DNA of 64,000 nucleotides from Blastomussa wellsi (lineage: Eukaryota; Cnidaria; Anthozoa; Scleractinia; Plerogyridae), in the NCBI GenBank assembly GCA_947652115.1, contig OX393568.1, forward strand, positions 7,123,820 to 7,187,819. The letters are read 5' to 3'. A program made the translations under genes and the position numbers. Under the pieces are notes generated by a model that saw nothing but the letters and a program-made list of their open reading frames with translations, was not told the DNA's origin and ran no database searches. This document shows positions 9,467 through 23,100 of the stretch, one piece after another. Each line of letters starts with the position of its first letter. The first letter of the stretch is position 1.

Positions 9467-11113
9467 CTGTTGCTGCTGTTGATGTTGTTGTTGTTGAAAT
9501 AATCTCAGCCACTGTTGTTGCTGGGTAACGCTAGCCTGTGAAGACATTGGCATTTGTTGCATCGGATTTTGCATCGCATGCTGCATGTTCTGAGGCACAG
9601 CATTTGGTATACCTTGACTCATTCCTTGTTGCATGGGATTCTGCATTCCCTGCTGCATACCCGGCATTCCTTGCCCCATACTCGGTTGCATTGCCTGTTG
9701 CTGCATGCCAGCCTGCATGTGCGGCATGTTCTGTTGTATGTTGGGCTGCATGGTTTGTTGCATGCCCTGTGGAATTCCTTGTTGCATTGTTTGTTGCATT
9801 CCTGGAGGCATGCCTTGCTGTTGTTGTTGCAACTGCTGTTGTTGCTGTTGCTGCTGCTGCTGCTGTTGTCTCTGTTTGATGAATGCCGTCATCAGCTGTG
9901 GATGTTGCTTAAGAATACTAAGTACTTTAGCCTGCTGTTGAGGGCCAGTTGGAGACTTCAGCGTATACAACAACTGCTGCAACGAGGCTGGCACAGCCAT
10001 ATTGGCACGATTATGCTGAGGTCCAACAGAAGCCATCCCTTGCTGCCCACCTGGCATTTGAGGAAATTGCTGCTGCCCTCCAGGCATCATAGCATTGGGG
10101 TGGTTCATCTGTTGCTGTTGTTGTTGCTTGGAGTACCACTCTAATGCAGCGGGATTGTTAGGCTGGACTGGCGCTCCAGATGAAGGCTGCATTTGCTGTT
10201 GCATGGTTTGCTGCATAGGTTGAGGTATGTTCTGTGGAGGCATGCCCTGTGGCATGTTCTGTCCCATGCTCTGCTGCAGAAGGGCAGGATTCTGCTGTCT
10301 CATCATAGCTGGTGGTGCCATCGCACCAGGAGGTGCTGTCATACTTGGAGGCTGCTGTTGTTGAAAGACCTGTTGAGGATGTGGCATATTCCGACCTGGC
10401 ATACCCATTGGCATACCACTACCCACAGCTTGCATAGTAGCAGCCTGTGCAATCTTCTGTGCTGCCTCTACTGCACGTGGAGGAGGTCCACTAATGACAG
10501 GTTTCTGAGGCATAACAGGTGCCTGGTAAGGAGGAGGCTGCTGCTGAGGTGGCTGTAACGCCGGATGAGACTGTCCAATTGCTCCAGGACCAGTTATGCT
10601 TGCTTGCATCGCCTGATTTGGCATCTGCGGTGGAGCCTGCATACCTTGACGCTGCATTGTGGCCATACGCCGACGGAGAGTTTGAGACTGGGCAAATCTT
10701 TGTTGTGTTTGTTGTTGCCGGAGTTTGAGTTTAATGTGCCGGCAGAATGGCACTACGCATTCCCTTTCTAAACAGTGCTTTGCGTGGTAACAACAAAGAT
10801 GAATTAGCTCTTGACAAATACGACAGCCACCACTAGTTTTGCGTTTGCACGTTTTGGTGTGCTCCACAACACGCTTCATCTTGGCACAGCTCAAGTGCTG
10901 ACAGTTGATCTCCCGGCAGTGTGTGGCATGCACCAAACTCTGTATACAACGCTGAATCTTTAATCGCCTTTCCTCCTGTGCACTGAGTTGTGGCCGTTCT
11001 TTTTCTCCTTCTTGTCCCTGTTGTTGATCTAGATCATCCAAGCCGAGACCTAACTTCTCCATGGTATGTTCATGACCTTTCTCGTTGTAGCAAGGGACGC
11101 AGAGATCATAGTC
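8882..11113 (-). CDS. CREBBP: CBP exon 27: ZZ, TAZ2, NCBD and polyQ C-terminus
   Basis: Single 2.2-kb last exon, residues 1423-2165. It finishes the ZZ finger ([17 protein letters not shown]). It then gives TAZ2 (about 1470-1556: [20 protein letters not shown] through [20 protein letters not shown]) and, after a Pro/Met/Gln-rich stretch, the NCBD/IBiD helices (about 1790-1836: [32 protein letters not shown]) that bind SRC/p160 co-activators. After that come MQQGMPQ-type repeats and glutamine runs. The stop TAA is at 8884-8882. The ORF extends upstream of 11113 only into intron sequence. Confidence 0.96.
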
Positions 11114-14100
11114 CTGGGAAGAGAGACAAATTCCCAATGTTATTACAAAGCAGGCATATCTTTACCAGACTGATCGCACTAAAGAATTGAATGTGTCCTG
11201 AACTATGACTATCCCAGAGCGGAAAGCATGCACATTGGCCAAACCCTCTAATAGGCAAACGACCAAATTCCAACAAACATCTTTGAGATAACCTGAGCGC
11301 TGATTAATGGAGACCCTCAGATTCTAGGACAAATGCGAATACGAGTTTTCCTAATTACAGTTCCTTAGAGGGCGCAAATGTAATTTCATCATTTTACATC
11401 GAGTTCTTGCAAAAATCTGGAAATGGCCAAAACAAGTCATCAAAATGTTCGCGAGGTCATACTTTTGGGCAACACAACCACGACAAGCGCTTTTATGAAC
11501 AACTAATGGATTCTTCTTGCTAAAAGCCCGAGAACCCATAACCCATAACCCATAACCAAGAAATAGACCAATTCGGCTAGCGTGTTTACATCTTTGTTGC
11601 CACACAATTCAGGTCATGTGATGATTCATTTGGGAGGTTGAATGAATCATCACATGACCTGAATTGGGTAGTAACAAGGATGTAAATACGTTGGACGAAT
11701 TGGTCTATTCCTTAGATGGACCTTGACTGATTTTGTTTTGCAAACCATGCAAGACGGATATAGTGGATGTCTGGCACTAAGCACGTTTGTTACACAGGTG
11801 GGAGATAAGAAAACTAAAAAATTATTCTGCTTTACATAACATTAGTAGTGACATTCTACAATAACAGCTACTACTAGTAGTAATCAGCGATTAGGAGAAC
11901 AGACAGACAGACAGACAGACATGTTTTACATAACTAAAAGTTACGAACAACAAAAATATATATGGAGAATGCGTTCGACCAAATATCGAGGGGGGGGAGG
12001 GGAGGAAGGGGAGGGGGCTGTTACCAGTTCTGTACCATTTCCTTTAGGGATTCGTTTTTACCCATTGACGCCTGAAGGGTTTTAGCACGTACCCACCCTT
12101 AAATATTCTACAATAGACAGCCTCTAAAAGCTACTGGGAAAGTCTGATTGGCCTTGAAAACAGCATCCTATATTAACAGCTACACAAGACAATGATTGTT
12201 TATATACCTCGCATTCATTGCAGTGATAGCGCGTTTCCACGGGTCTTCTACAAAGGTTGCAGCTGTAGACAAACCGATCCTGGCCCTGGTTGTGAAGCTC
12301 GACCAGCATGGCCATCGTGGAAAACTTGGCTCTCCGCAGAGATGAAAATTCGTAGTGCTTCTCCCGGGCCAGAGTCAAGAAAGCGTCTCGGCCATCCATG
12401 ATGTCACAGTTCATGAGAGGATCAGGGTCGCTCGTTTCAGGCGTCTTACGGCCGTTCAATCGAATGACAAAAAATACCTGTGAATAAAGAAGCGTTTCAG
12501 ACGTTTTAGGTGACAAAAAGCACCCGGGTAGTAGTTGTCACAATAAATTACTATCAAAACCACTAGAGTTGTAAAATGCAGTCGCTAAATTTCGTCTCGC
12601 GCTACGCCAATCTCAATCACGTGAATTAAAAACTTCTATCACGTGGACACTGTTTATTTATTGGAAAGCCAATAGAAAGCTTCGTGACTTTCGGATACTT
12701 TCTGCTACAAAACAGTATGAAATCCATTAAAATTAAACAAAACCTGCCTTTCTTTCAAGCTGGCTCGATAGAGTCATTATTGTTCATACAAATTCTGGAA
12801 AAACGATGTTTACATGGCCATGAAGCGACCGTTAAAATCACGTCATCGCTGACAGGAAGCTCGCAAACACGAACCACGTGACAATTTCTGCCAGATCACG
12901 TGTTAAGAATCGAACTGCTTCGAGTTCAAAAATCTAACTGCTGTTTTACTACTCAAGTGATTTTGATAGTAAGCCACTTTTGTGGTGCACAAAGTACCCT
13001 TAAAATGGAAAGAAAATTAAAAATAGTAGCTTACTAAGGAAGAAAACACATCGGATCTGATAATAAACCAACATCTTATGTCGCAACATCCAGGAATGAC
13101 GAGTATGTAGTTCCGCTAGAAAGGAACTGGTGAACAGGGAAGTGAAATAGTATGTTTTTTACGTAGACATTACCATAGTACGGTTTACGCTCAAGTAAGT
13201 TCAGGGTTACCTCTCTGTGTTTCTCCATGGTGATGTACAATCTCTGCGACAAGTCACACAGACCCATCACAGGACCGTTAGTCTTCTTCGGGTTTTTTCT
13301 GTTGTTGGCTTTGCTCTTCGTACCCTTTTTGTTGTTGCTTCGCTTGTTGTTGCCTTTATTTTTACTGCCCGGGGTGCCCTGCAAACATGGAAATTTTGAT
13401 CACACATTTTTGCTTTCTCTTCTCAACAGAAGAAATACCCACGCTTTGAGTACACAAAATGTTTAATTTTTCCAGTGTCTCGCAAAAGAAATTCTCTTGA
13501 CAAATTGTCATTCATTTTCTTGTCAAGATACGTTTTGATAATTTGATGGTTCATCACTCGCCAAGTTGAGGACTTGCGTTTGTTCTTATCAAACTCTGAT
13601 ATTGTAAGGAAAATTAAGATATGACTTGATTATGAGAAATTGAAAAGTCAACCATTTCAAGCATAACGGCGATAGATCACAATGGCCGTACCTCTTTGCT
13701 GGCAGTCTCTGCAGCTGCAGCTGCTAAAGCAGTTTTCCTCTCTTCCTCTTCCTGGTCAAGTTCTTTGATGCTGTCTTCTAATGCATTGGGCCAAAAATCT
13801 CCATCGAAGTACGGCAACTCCTTGGCTGTAGTTAAACCATCATCGTTGGCTTGCTTCAGGATGTCCTACAATGACATTGATAATACAAAATTGACAAGAC
13901 AAAATTACAAGGATTTGTATGGAGTCACTGAAGCATGAAGGGGCCAATATCTCATCCCAAAATTGAATAAGATGCTGATTTTTGGCAAGTGGGCATTCTT
14001 CACCGTGTACTTTCTGAAGATCTTAATCCCATCATTAATTTGACAGACAACTGGGTGTAAAAATTACCAGGTCAGGCAAGGTCACTTTTGTACTGGAACT

Positions 14101-17100
14101 TCTTTTTTATGTTATTTACCTTGTATTCAATGACAACACGGTCTCTGACAGCCTTGTCGAGCATCTTCTTATACCAGTCGACCAGTCGCTTGTGTTTGGG
14201 GATCTTCTGTTCCACAGGGTGACAGTGAAAGATGTAGTCATCTCCTTCACTTGGAGGACACGCCCATATATGAGCAATTTGATACCTAAAAACATTTACT
14301 GAATAAGCACCTATCTGTGACACACTCTGAAGTTATTTCTTCTCTGTGCCAAATCCTCATCAGTGATGGATATCCTCGGAATTTTACCAATATGATATCA
14401 ATATTACAATTACACAGTAATGCTTTTCTTATTTATTTATGGGAAAATGGTTGTACACTGCTGAGCAAAACAGCTTTAAAGGTACTTCAGCTAAAAAAAT
14501 ATTGCTTGTGGTCTGAGAACACGGGTTATTCTTAACTTTAAACGCAAGTAAGCAACTGTCCTGAAAACGTTTGGCTAAAATGAAATTATGTCATGGTTGC
14601 TACAAAGATTCAGTTTTCAACATTTCCTCACTTTTCACAAATTTCCCTGACCAAAATACAAAACAGGAGCAGCCTCCAGCCTTCGATTCTCAAAGTGAAA
14701 ACATTGCTGAGATCATATTGAGCTGAATTGTTTCTTCCGGACTTCAATGGTACTAACTCAGCATTGTCATAATTCCAATTTTTCCTGACTTTTCGCAAAT
14801 ATAGTAACTTTTTCTTTTACATTAGGGTTACCGTCTTTCCTGTAAAACCGTGAACATCAGAAATGTATATGGAATGTTATTGTGTTACAAGAAAAAAGCC
14901 AATCAGGTGTGAGAAAACTAAACCGCAAACAGCAATGGTCATAAGTTTGTGAGGTTTGTTCGCGTGTCCTGAACTTTGCTGTTATTGGTCACCACTGGCA
15001 CATAATCAACATTCCTGAAATATTTCAGGTGTTCACGTTTTTACGGGAAAGACTGTAAAACTTGTTTACAGGTTACTCAGGTCTGCCCTTAGTTATTCAT
15101 ATTAGAAAGGTTCACCTTATTTAAAATGTAAAAAGACAATCATACCCTTGCTGCCCAACATGTTCCAAGTAACCAATGAGGATTTCATGGTAGACAGATG
15201 TACGCAAGTGACGGGGCTGAAAGAAGTGAACACTGTCCAGGTACGAAATGTAAACACGACGTGTGTTTGGCAGCGCACACTCAGAGCCATATTCCTGGAC
15301 ATGCATGCCGAAGAAACACACATCCACTCCGTCAATCTCTTCAAAGGCAAACATAGCTTTGGCACGGTATGGGAATGATCCAGGGAATTTCTCTTCATCG
15401 TATCTGACAAAACAGAGAATACAAGATTAGAATTAGGAAATGACAAAAAAGTATCCTAATGGCAACTATATACTCACATGACAGTAATCATTAAGGCTCT
15501 CCAAGTTATTCATAGGTACAATTTATATTCCTGAATGAGAAAAGGCACTGTAATACAGGAGCATGCTCCTAATGTGTGGCTTTAGAGCATAGTTGGTATC
15601 ATGGAGGTCATGGGTTTGAATCCTATTAAAGTGCCAAATTTTTCAGGCTTTAAAGGCTGGTTTTCACTAGCGCACAAACATAAGCATAATGACATAAGCA
15701 CGAGCATAAAAGAACAAACACACTTGTTTTTCTCATGTCATTTACACTAGGATCACCGCAACATAACCATAAACACAGGAAGAACAGACGGTCTCCATTC
15801 TGCTTGTGCTTATGCTGTTATGCTTATGCACTAGTGAAAACCAGCCTTAATGCTTGAAGTGGAAAATTATATATGATGATCATTTATCACTATCAGTCTA
15901 CATAACTAGATGGTCACATCACCACTCAACGAAAACACTATCCAACAAATTATACATGTACAAACCTTGCTCTCATTCCAGGCTTAACCTCCACTTGTTT
16001 ATCCACAGAGGACACAACTCGAATTGTCACATTTCCTGGACAATTTTCTTTCAATAAGAAGTTGTTGACTCTCTTTTCAATCAAGTCACCAAGTCTGGTT
16101 GCTGGGAGTTCTAGAATACCAAGAAGAGAATTTTAAATGATTATTGACATTTCAGATACCAGTAACAAGGCTCCAGGCAAGTTACCAAACAAATGATAGA
16201 ATCCTAGAACTACACTTACTCTTCCCGGTAAACCTGTTTTCTTTCCTCTTCACGTTACGCTTTTGTAAACATGAATCACATTGATATCTGAAAGAGAAAT
16301 GAGAAGCATATTCAGTTAAAGCTTCTGGGCTCATCTTTGGTGCAAGAAACCGTGAAAATCACCAGGAGTTCAAAAAAGGAATGTCCAAGACAAGAAAGAA
16401 CCTGAAAAAACATTATTATTATTATTTTTATTTATCCTCTTCGGGCCCACGTGGACTCTTGAGGCCGGGAAAAAAACATTAAGGGGGAAAATAATGGCTC
16501 CAAAGCAAAGAAAAATATCACAGGTCCTTACAACAAGGTAAAACCCAACTCCTGTGATCCAAATTCCCAGTCAAATCATTATTAAATGAGATTTATTGCT
16601 GCCCTACAATTTTGTCAGATAATTGCCACATTATGCCAGTTTCCATCCATACTCCTTAGTGGAGAAAAAGTAACTGAGAGAGGTGTCCTCTCCAAGAACA
16701 TGACAGTGACCTGACCAGTGCTTGGATATGGAATGACGTATCTTCAGGCCAATGCAACAGCCATCTAGCATTCACCCTCTTTACACTTTTGTCTTTGGCA
16801 TCCAATTACTGACTATTGAATGATATGGATTGATTAAAGCAAAGCTCCACTCTTATGGCAAGTAAATGTTGACTTTTTTTACCAAATTCCAAATTTTGCC
16901 AGATGAGGGAGAAACATCATTTAAGTTTATTAATAGCAACAGAAAATGGAAAAGATTAATGCCTTTACATTTCATGTGCATCACGATTTAGGATTTGATG
17001 ACATGTAATGGAAAAGATGCTATGCTCAATAACAACAGCAACAACCATTACACGTCAAAAAATCAAAAATGGCGGTGCACACGATTTTTTAAATTTTTTG

Positions 17101-20100
17101 TTGACGTTAAACCTTATTTTTCCTTTGTCTGGAAAATTTGGAATTTAGGCATTACTGGAAACAATGTTGTGTCAGGGAAAATAAAGATGACAAAATGTAG
17201 CTTACCCATTTGGCCAAATGTATTCATGATGGCGAACACAGATTTGATGCACCTTTCTACCACAGTCAATACAATCAACAAATCTGTAAAAAGAAATGCA
17301 TGAAGTGTCATCACATAGAAAGAGACTTATGGGTGAAAATATGAACTTTGGCCAACAATCAGGGTACTTACGGCTCCATGTCAAGATGATCATTCTTGTT
17401 CTTTGAAAAATTATTTTTAGGCACCATGCTGTAACAAAGAAAAGTGTGAAGATAATGGAATAATATATACTTGAACAGCCTTAGATATTAAAATGTTTGT
17501 TAATTTGTTTGCTTCTTTGTTTGTTAGTTTATTTAAGGGCAACAACACAAAAAAGATAGTCATAATTATCATTTTTGCAGTTCATTCAAGTGGGGCTTTT
17601 TAACAACAAAACATTTCAAAAAGCAATTTTTTCTTTGGACACTTAACATAATTGTTTATCAGCCTGTAGTAATGACTGCGAAATCGCACGGAATATCGCC
17701 TGATACTTAGCTGATGAGGTTTTAGGCCGAGTAGGCTAAAATCAGACAATATTCCACAAGATTGAGCAGAATTATTGTTTTATTATTCAACAAATTGTCA
17801 ATGAAAAGCATGTTACAGCTAGAAAAATTGCCGCTATGCAGTGCTTTGCGAGACTTCTACCAAATTATCGTTACTTAACATATACTGCAGAATATCTGTC
17901 AGCTGCAGTTGACGGATATTGAGAGCATAATGACCATATATGGGCAACATGACAATTTGTATACCTCGTAAATATCCACCACTCGCCACCAACACTGAGG
18001 TGAACAGATAATACAGCTAAAAAATGGTTATTTTAACCTGTTTATTTACGCAAGGGTTGGGAGACTCACCCTTGGAAGTAAATACCACAGGATATACCAT
18101 GCTTGATTAGCCAATCAGCGTGTGCCCTGATTGCTATCCACTGCTGGTACTAATAACTTTTAATGGTAAAGGGCTATTTGTTTTGATTATTTAAGAACTT
18201 TATTTGGATGCGCTTTACAAAATTGCTGATTACTCATCTATAAGTAAACAAAACAATGATTGTTGTTCAGCCAGTCATAAAGAGAAACTGTCGGCCAAAG
18301 TTAGTTATGGTCCATAGCAATACAATTCAAGCAATGCAAATGATTTATATATTTACAGAGTAAAGTATAGACTTGATTCACAGAGATGCTAATTTCTTGC
18401 CTCTTGTACATACTCAACGCTTCTACCTGGGCTGTTAACGATTCAAATCGGACACAAAATTGCAGTTTTATTACCGGTCATACCGAGATGCATTCTACCA
18501 AATTTCATTTCAAAAGGAATTTTTTTTATTTTATTTAAAAAAAATTTAAAATATTGGGGTAATTTGCAACGCAAATAGCTGAGAAGCTAGTCGAGGCGGG
18601 GCAAGACAAATACGTGAACAACTCAAATGAGAACCTTAAAGAATTTGCTAATTATTTCTTTCATTTTATTTATTTTTCATCTTGTTTGTGTATTTATTTA
18701 ATTGTTTGTTTGCTTGCTTGTAAATTTATTTAGTTAGAACATGCTCTATATTTACAAATAGCTTTCCACATCACATAGACTAGATACAGACAAAACATGG
18801 TTGTAAACAATCAGCAAATTGGATAAAGGGCATAAAAAGAATTGAAGACATACAGTTGCAGACAGAATTATACCTTTGTGACAGTGTAGGGTCTTCCCCA
18901 AGGTTGACTGCATCACCTGGAATCTCATCAAAACATCGTTCACAGTAGTGATACCTGCACAAAACAGGACATATATAACTATATCTGCATCATCATCTTC
19001 ACATCAACTCAAAAAATTCCAAATAATAAACAATAAATTATTGGACGAGGCCTTTCATGATAACCAAGAATGACAAGGGAAAGGTACCCACCGACAACAC
19101 TGACCGAGACCTTGATAATTATGGATATCACGAAAAACCGAATTCAATAATTGTTTTATTATACACAGATGTCTCGAAGAAAATATTAAACAGTACTAAA
19201 GGATGCAATACCTCAGTACAGTGTACAGTCACTCTATTCTTCAGGTTCTCTATTTTTTTTTTTTGCCCTTAAGATACTTGGAACACTCGATACTTTCACT
19301 TACCTATTTGTGCTCTCAGCACCCTTATCTTCTACAATTTTTTTTTTAAATTTCCCACTCTGATAAAAAAGAAAATCTAGCCATTGTTTTCACGTCGATT
19401 GCCAGAATGAGTTATGTGACTGCACTCTTTGTGTGACAAACAACCTTTGTAGCTATGTGACCACGCTCTCTACACATGGCAAAATATCCAGAATAGGTGT
19501 TTCAATGGCCTTGATTGAAGCTGTCGCACTGTAAGTAATAATGAAGGTATACATACATGTGTTATCATTCCCAATATTGAAACATACCTATTTTGAAAGG
19601 TCCAGTAAGTAGCGTCTCTTGGTATTGTACACAAGTGCTTTCCATAACAACACAGCACTTGGGGGTGAAATATATACTGAAATCACAATGATGTGTACAA
19701 ATTAGTCCCAATTACTCCCAAAGCAACATGCGATAAAAGAGATGAGAACTCAAACATGTGAACAACAATGTTTGATGTAAAACATCCTTACCTTTCTTCC
19801 ACAACAGTATCCTAACTTTTTCATTACAGGATCAATTTCTTGTTCAAACACCTCAGACAACTGGAAGATTTCAAACATCACAAATGTAAAGCAAAACAAC
19901 AATGACAAAAGACGTGCAATTACGTTTCTTAATAGAAATACAATCTTAATGACTAAAACCACAAATTTGATGAGTGTGTACTATTACTGTAAAGGAATAG
20001 CCCAAGTAAATTCTTTAAAAGCAGGGTGCGACAAAAAGGCTGTCTGATAGCCCAGGACTAGTGAAACGGTCGCTCGGGCTCGTGTCTTCTGCAGAAATCG

Positions 20101-23100
20101 AGCCCAAGCATGAAGTTGACACGCGTGAAGCAATGTTGTCATTGTCTTTTTTTCTGTTAATAACCTTTATTATAATATAGATAGGACCCTACACTCGCTC
20201 TGATTGGTCAAAAACCCATGTTTTACCACAGTATAAAACATAGAAAAAGTGTGTTTTACTGTTTTTGGTCAGCTTTACTCTTGTCAAAACTCGCTGCAGA
20301 TGGGCAGAAAACATTTCTATGAAGAAGTTACCGATACAATTGTGAGCCAAACAGTTCAAGAAGCATTTAAGTTCGAAAGGAAAGAAAAAGCGAAAAAAAG
20401 TCTCTTGTCTTCATTCGCAGCGTATAAAATCTGTATCATAAAGCAAACAAAGAAGCCTAAGCCATGTATTATACTGTCATAAAACACTCCGGACATTTGA
20501 GAACACTCGAGAACGCCTGTGTCTCGTGTTTTCTACATTTCCCTATGTTCATAAATGCCCGTCGTGTTTTATGACAGCATAATACATGGCTTAGGCTTCT
20601 TTATTTGTTAATTTGAGTGTCAAATGACATACTTTGGACTGTGTTTAGCAGGCAGTTTGTGAGAGAAAGTGCTCAATACAAATATCTTCTTATGAGAAAG
20701 TAAAAAGCAAAATTTAAGCAGCCAAAACCAATTTATATGTAATAATTATGCTCCTCAGGGGTTTGGACTTGTAAGATGAAGTTACAGCTTGCCCAAAGTG
20801 CAAGCTGAGTTTTTGAATTTTGTCTACAGTTACATCTACATCTATGCCCATAACTCGCAATATCCTACTAGGACAGTACACAAGTAGCATGAGAAGAAAT
20901 AAAAAGGATATAAATTTACAAATAGATCAAATAAATAAACTGGTGCACAGTGCTGTTTCTACATGGACATCAAGGCTGACTTGAAATGACTTAAAGGGCC
21001 CTAGTCAGCCTCCGCCATTTTCGATGGCATCGAAATTATGGCAATTGTATGATGAAGCGAAATTGTATTGCATTGCTGTAGGTTATGTTACCGGAAGTGT
21101 TTAAATTACCTTACAAGTTTCTAAGGGATTTCTTTCGTTTTGACACGATCGGCATAAAATAGAAGACTAAAGTTTTCGTATGTAAACAATAACAAAGGTG
21201 TGGATGACTAGGGCCCTTTAATGAATCAGATGTAATTATCTCAGCCTGAACAGACGTCTGCCATTATTCAAACTGCCAACTGGCTGGTCTGATTTTATTT
21301 ATCTATTATCTATATGAGCAGTTTTCTCATAATGGTTTTCTCTTGTTTAAGTGAAGGCTTAAAATTTGGCATGGTACATACTTAGCATACATATGTTCTA
21401 AATCTAAAGAGGAAAGTGATTTTTTAATCATAGTAGCCCTTTAATATAGCTTCATAATTAACACATGACAGCCCTTACCTTTGAGCAATATTTATAAACT
21501 CTAGAGGTTTTTCTATTATACAACCATGCATTATCAAACATGAGCCAGACGTCATCACAGTACTGCAAACGCAAAACCAAAACAATGCTTATTCACTTTT
21601 TTACAGTTTTTTAGTAATAAGTCAAGAGGAGATTGTTCACACTTGAGGTGATGTTAAATCAAGGATCTACAATTTATTGTTGAGATAACATACAACCAAG
21701 ATCTGAAATGATGTGTGGGTACTCTCAGAAGTTACAAGTTACAGTTACAAGTTACAGCAGAGTTTCCAAGAAATGTACAATGATGTTCTTCAATAACGCT
21801 GCATTTAACTTAACAAAAGCCAATAAAATAACCCTTTAAGTTCCTTTTTAAAATAATCAAGTAACAAGGGGGTTAACATGCTACAGACCTCCCAAGGGTT
21901 ACTGTATTGTCCAGCGTCCAGTTTCCGTTTAATTGTGGAGAGATCCATGGGATGTCTCACTATTTCAAAGTAATCCTGAAAAATGTAAAACATTGTTATC
22001 AAACTGTGCAATGACTATTAAACACAAAACTATTTACATTGTGCTTTCTCATAAAGACGCAAACTGAGTTGCACTAACTAAAATGACTGGACAAATTATG
22101 GAGTGCAAACAGATTTGATTAATTTATTAAAACTCACCAAGCAACCAAGCAGTTTTGGATCCACAGGTTGCCTGAAGGGAAGAGAGTCTGGCTCCTGTTT
22201 ATACAACTTCTCTAAAGTGGGCATTAGTGCTAACCGTAACTCCTCTGGGAGGAAAACTGAAAGAAGTCCAAATAAGAAACGATTAGCAAGATAGTAGACT
22301 TCACACAAGGATAGAATCTTTCTCAATTTCAGTTACCCTTCATCAAAATTGTGTTACTCAGGTTAAAGAAAGTGGCAAAGAGGGCAGTGATGCAAAATAG
22401 TCCCTTCCTTTTATTAGAGAAACAGATGCTTCTAATAAACAAATATTTTAATGCACATGGACATTTTTTGAGAATGTATGATACTTCCCTTCACTTGCAT
22501 AACAGATCTTACCTTTCTTAAATGGATATCTTGTTGTACCTGGTGCGGGTATAGATGAGGATGATAAGGAAGAGGAGCCTGAGGGAGCAGGTACAGGCTG
22601 TGTTGAACATGCTGTCACTGCTGGTTGAGGTTCTTGTTTTATTTGAGGTGTAGCAGAGCCACTTTGGACAGGAGAGGGTATGGGTACAGAGCCAGAACTG
22701 CTATCTGTAATCTTGATTCACATAACAAAAATGTCACTAAATGAATGATTATTGTTAAATTTAGAGATTTATTTTACAAACCTGTGGCTTGACAGGTCAG
22801 GTCTTAAATGTATGCAGTACTGACTGAAGTCACTTGGAGTACTGCTACTCCACTGCGTGTGAGAGGTATCAGGGGCGGATCTAGGGGGAGGGTACAGGTG
22901 GTGCGCACCCCCTCCTGAGATGACCTGCGGCCTGCTAATACAGCTAGTATTCTCCTTATGTCAACCATCAGTTATAAATGTCATTCCTCAGTGGTGCACC
23001 CCCTCCTGAGAAATATCCTTGATCTGCCCCTGGGTATCATGCTCTTCAAATCTAGAGTCTGGTATTTCCACAGCATTCTGGTGGAAGCTTTTGGGCAAGA

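Larger units (their letters stand above)
11118..12200. other. CBP intron 26 with repeats
   Basis: Non-coding. It holds three AACCCAT repeats (11533-11556), the foldback at 11564-11707, a (GACA)n run at 11899-11920 and a G-rich stretch at 11991-12016. No extra exon was recognised. Confidence 0.7.

Noticed and set aside
9175..10728. Long plus-strand ORFs rich in Leu, Cys or His opposite CBP exon 27
   Set aside because: Antisense shadows of CAG/CAA and Met/Pro codons of the real gene.
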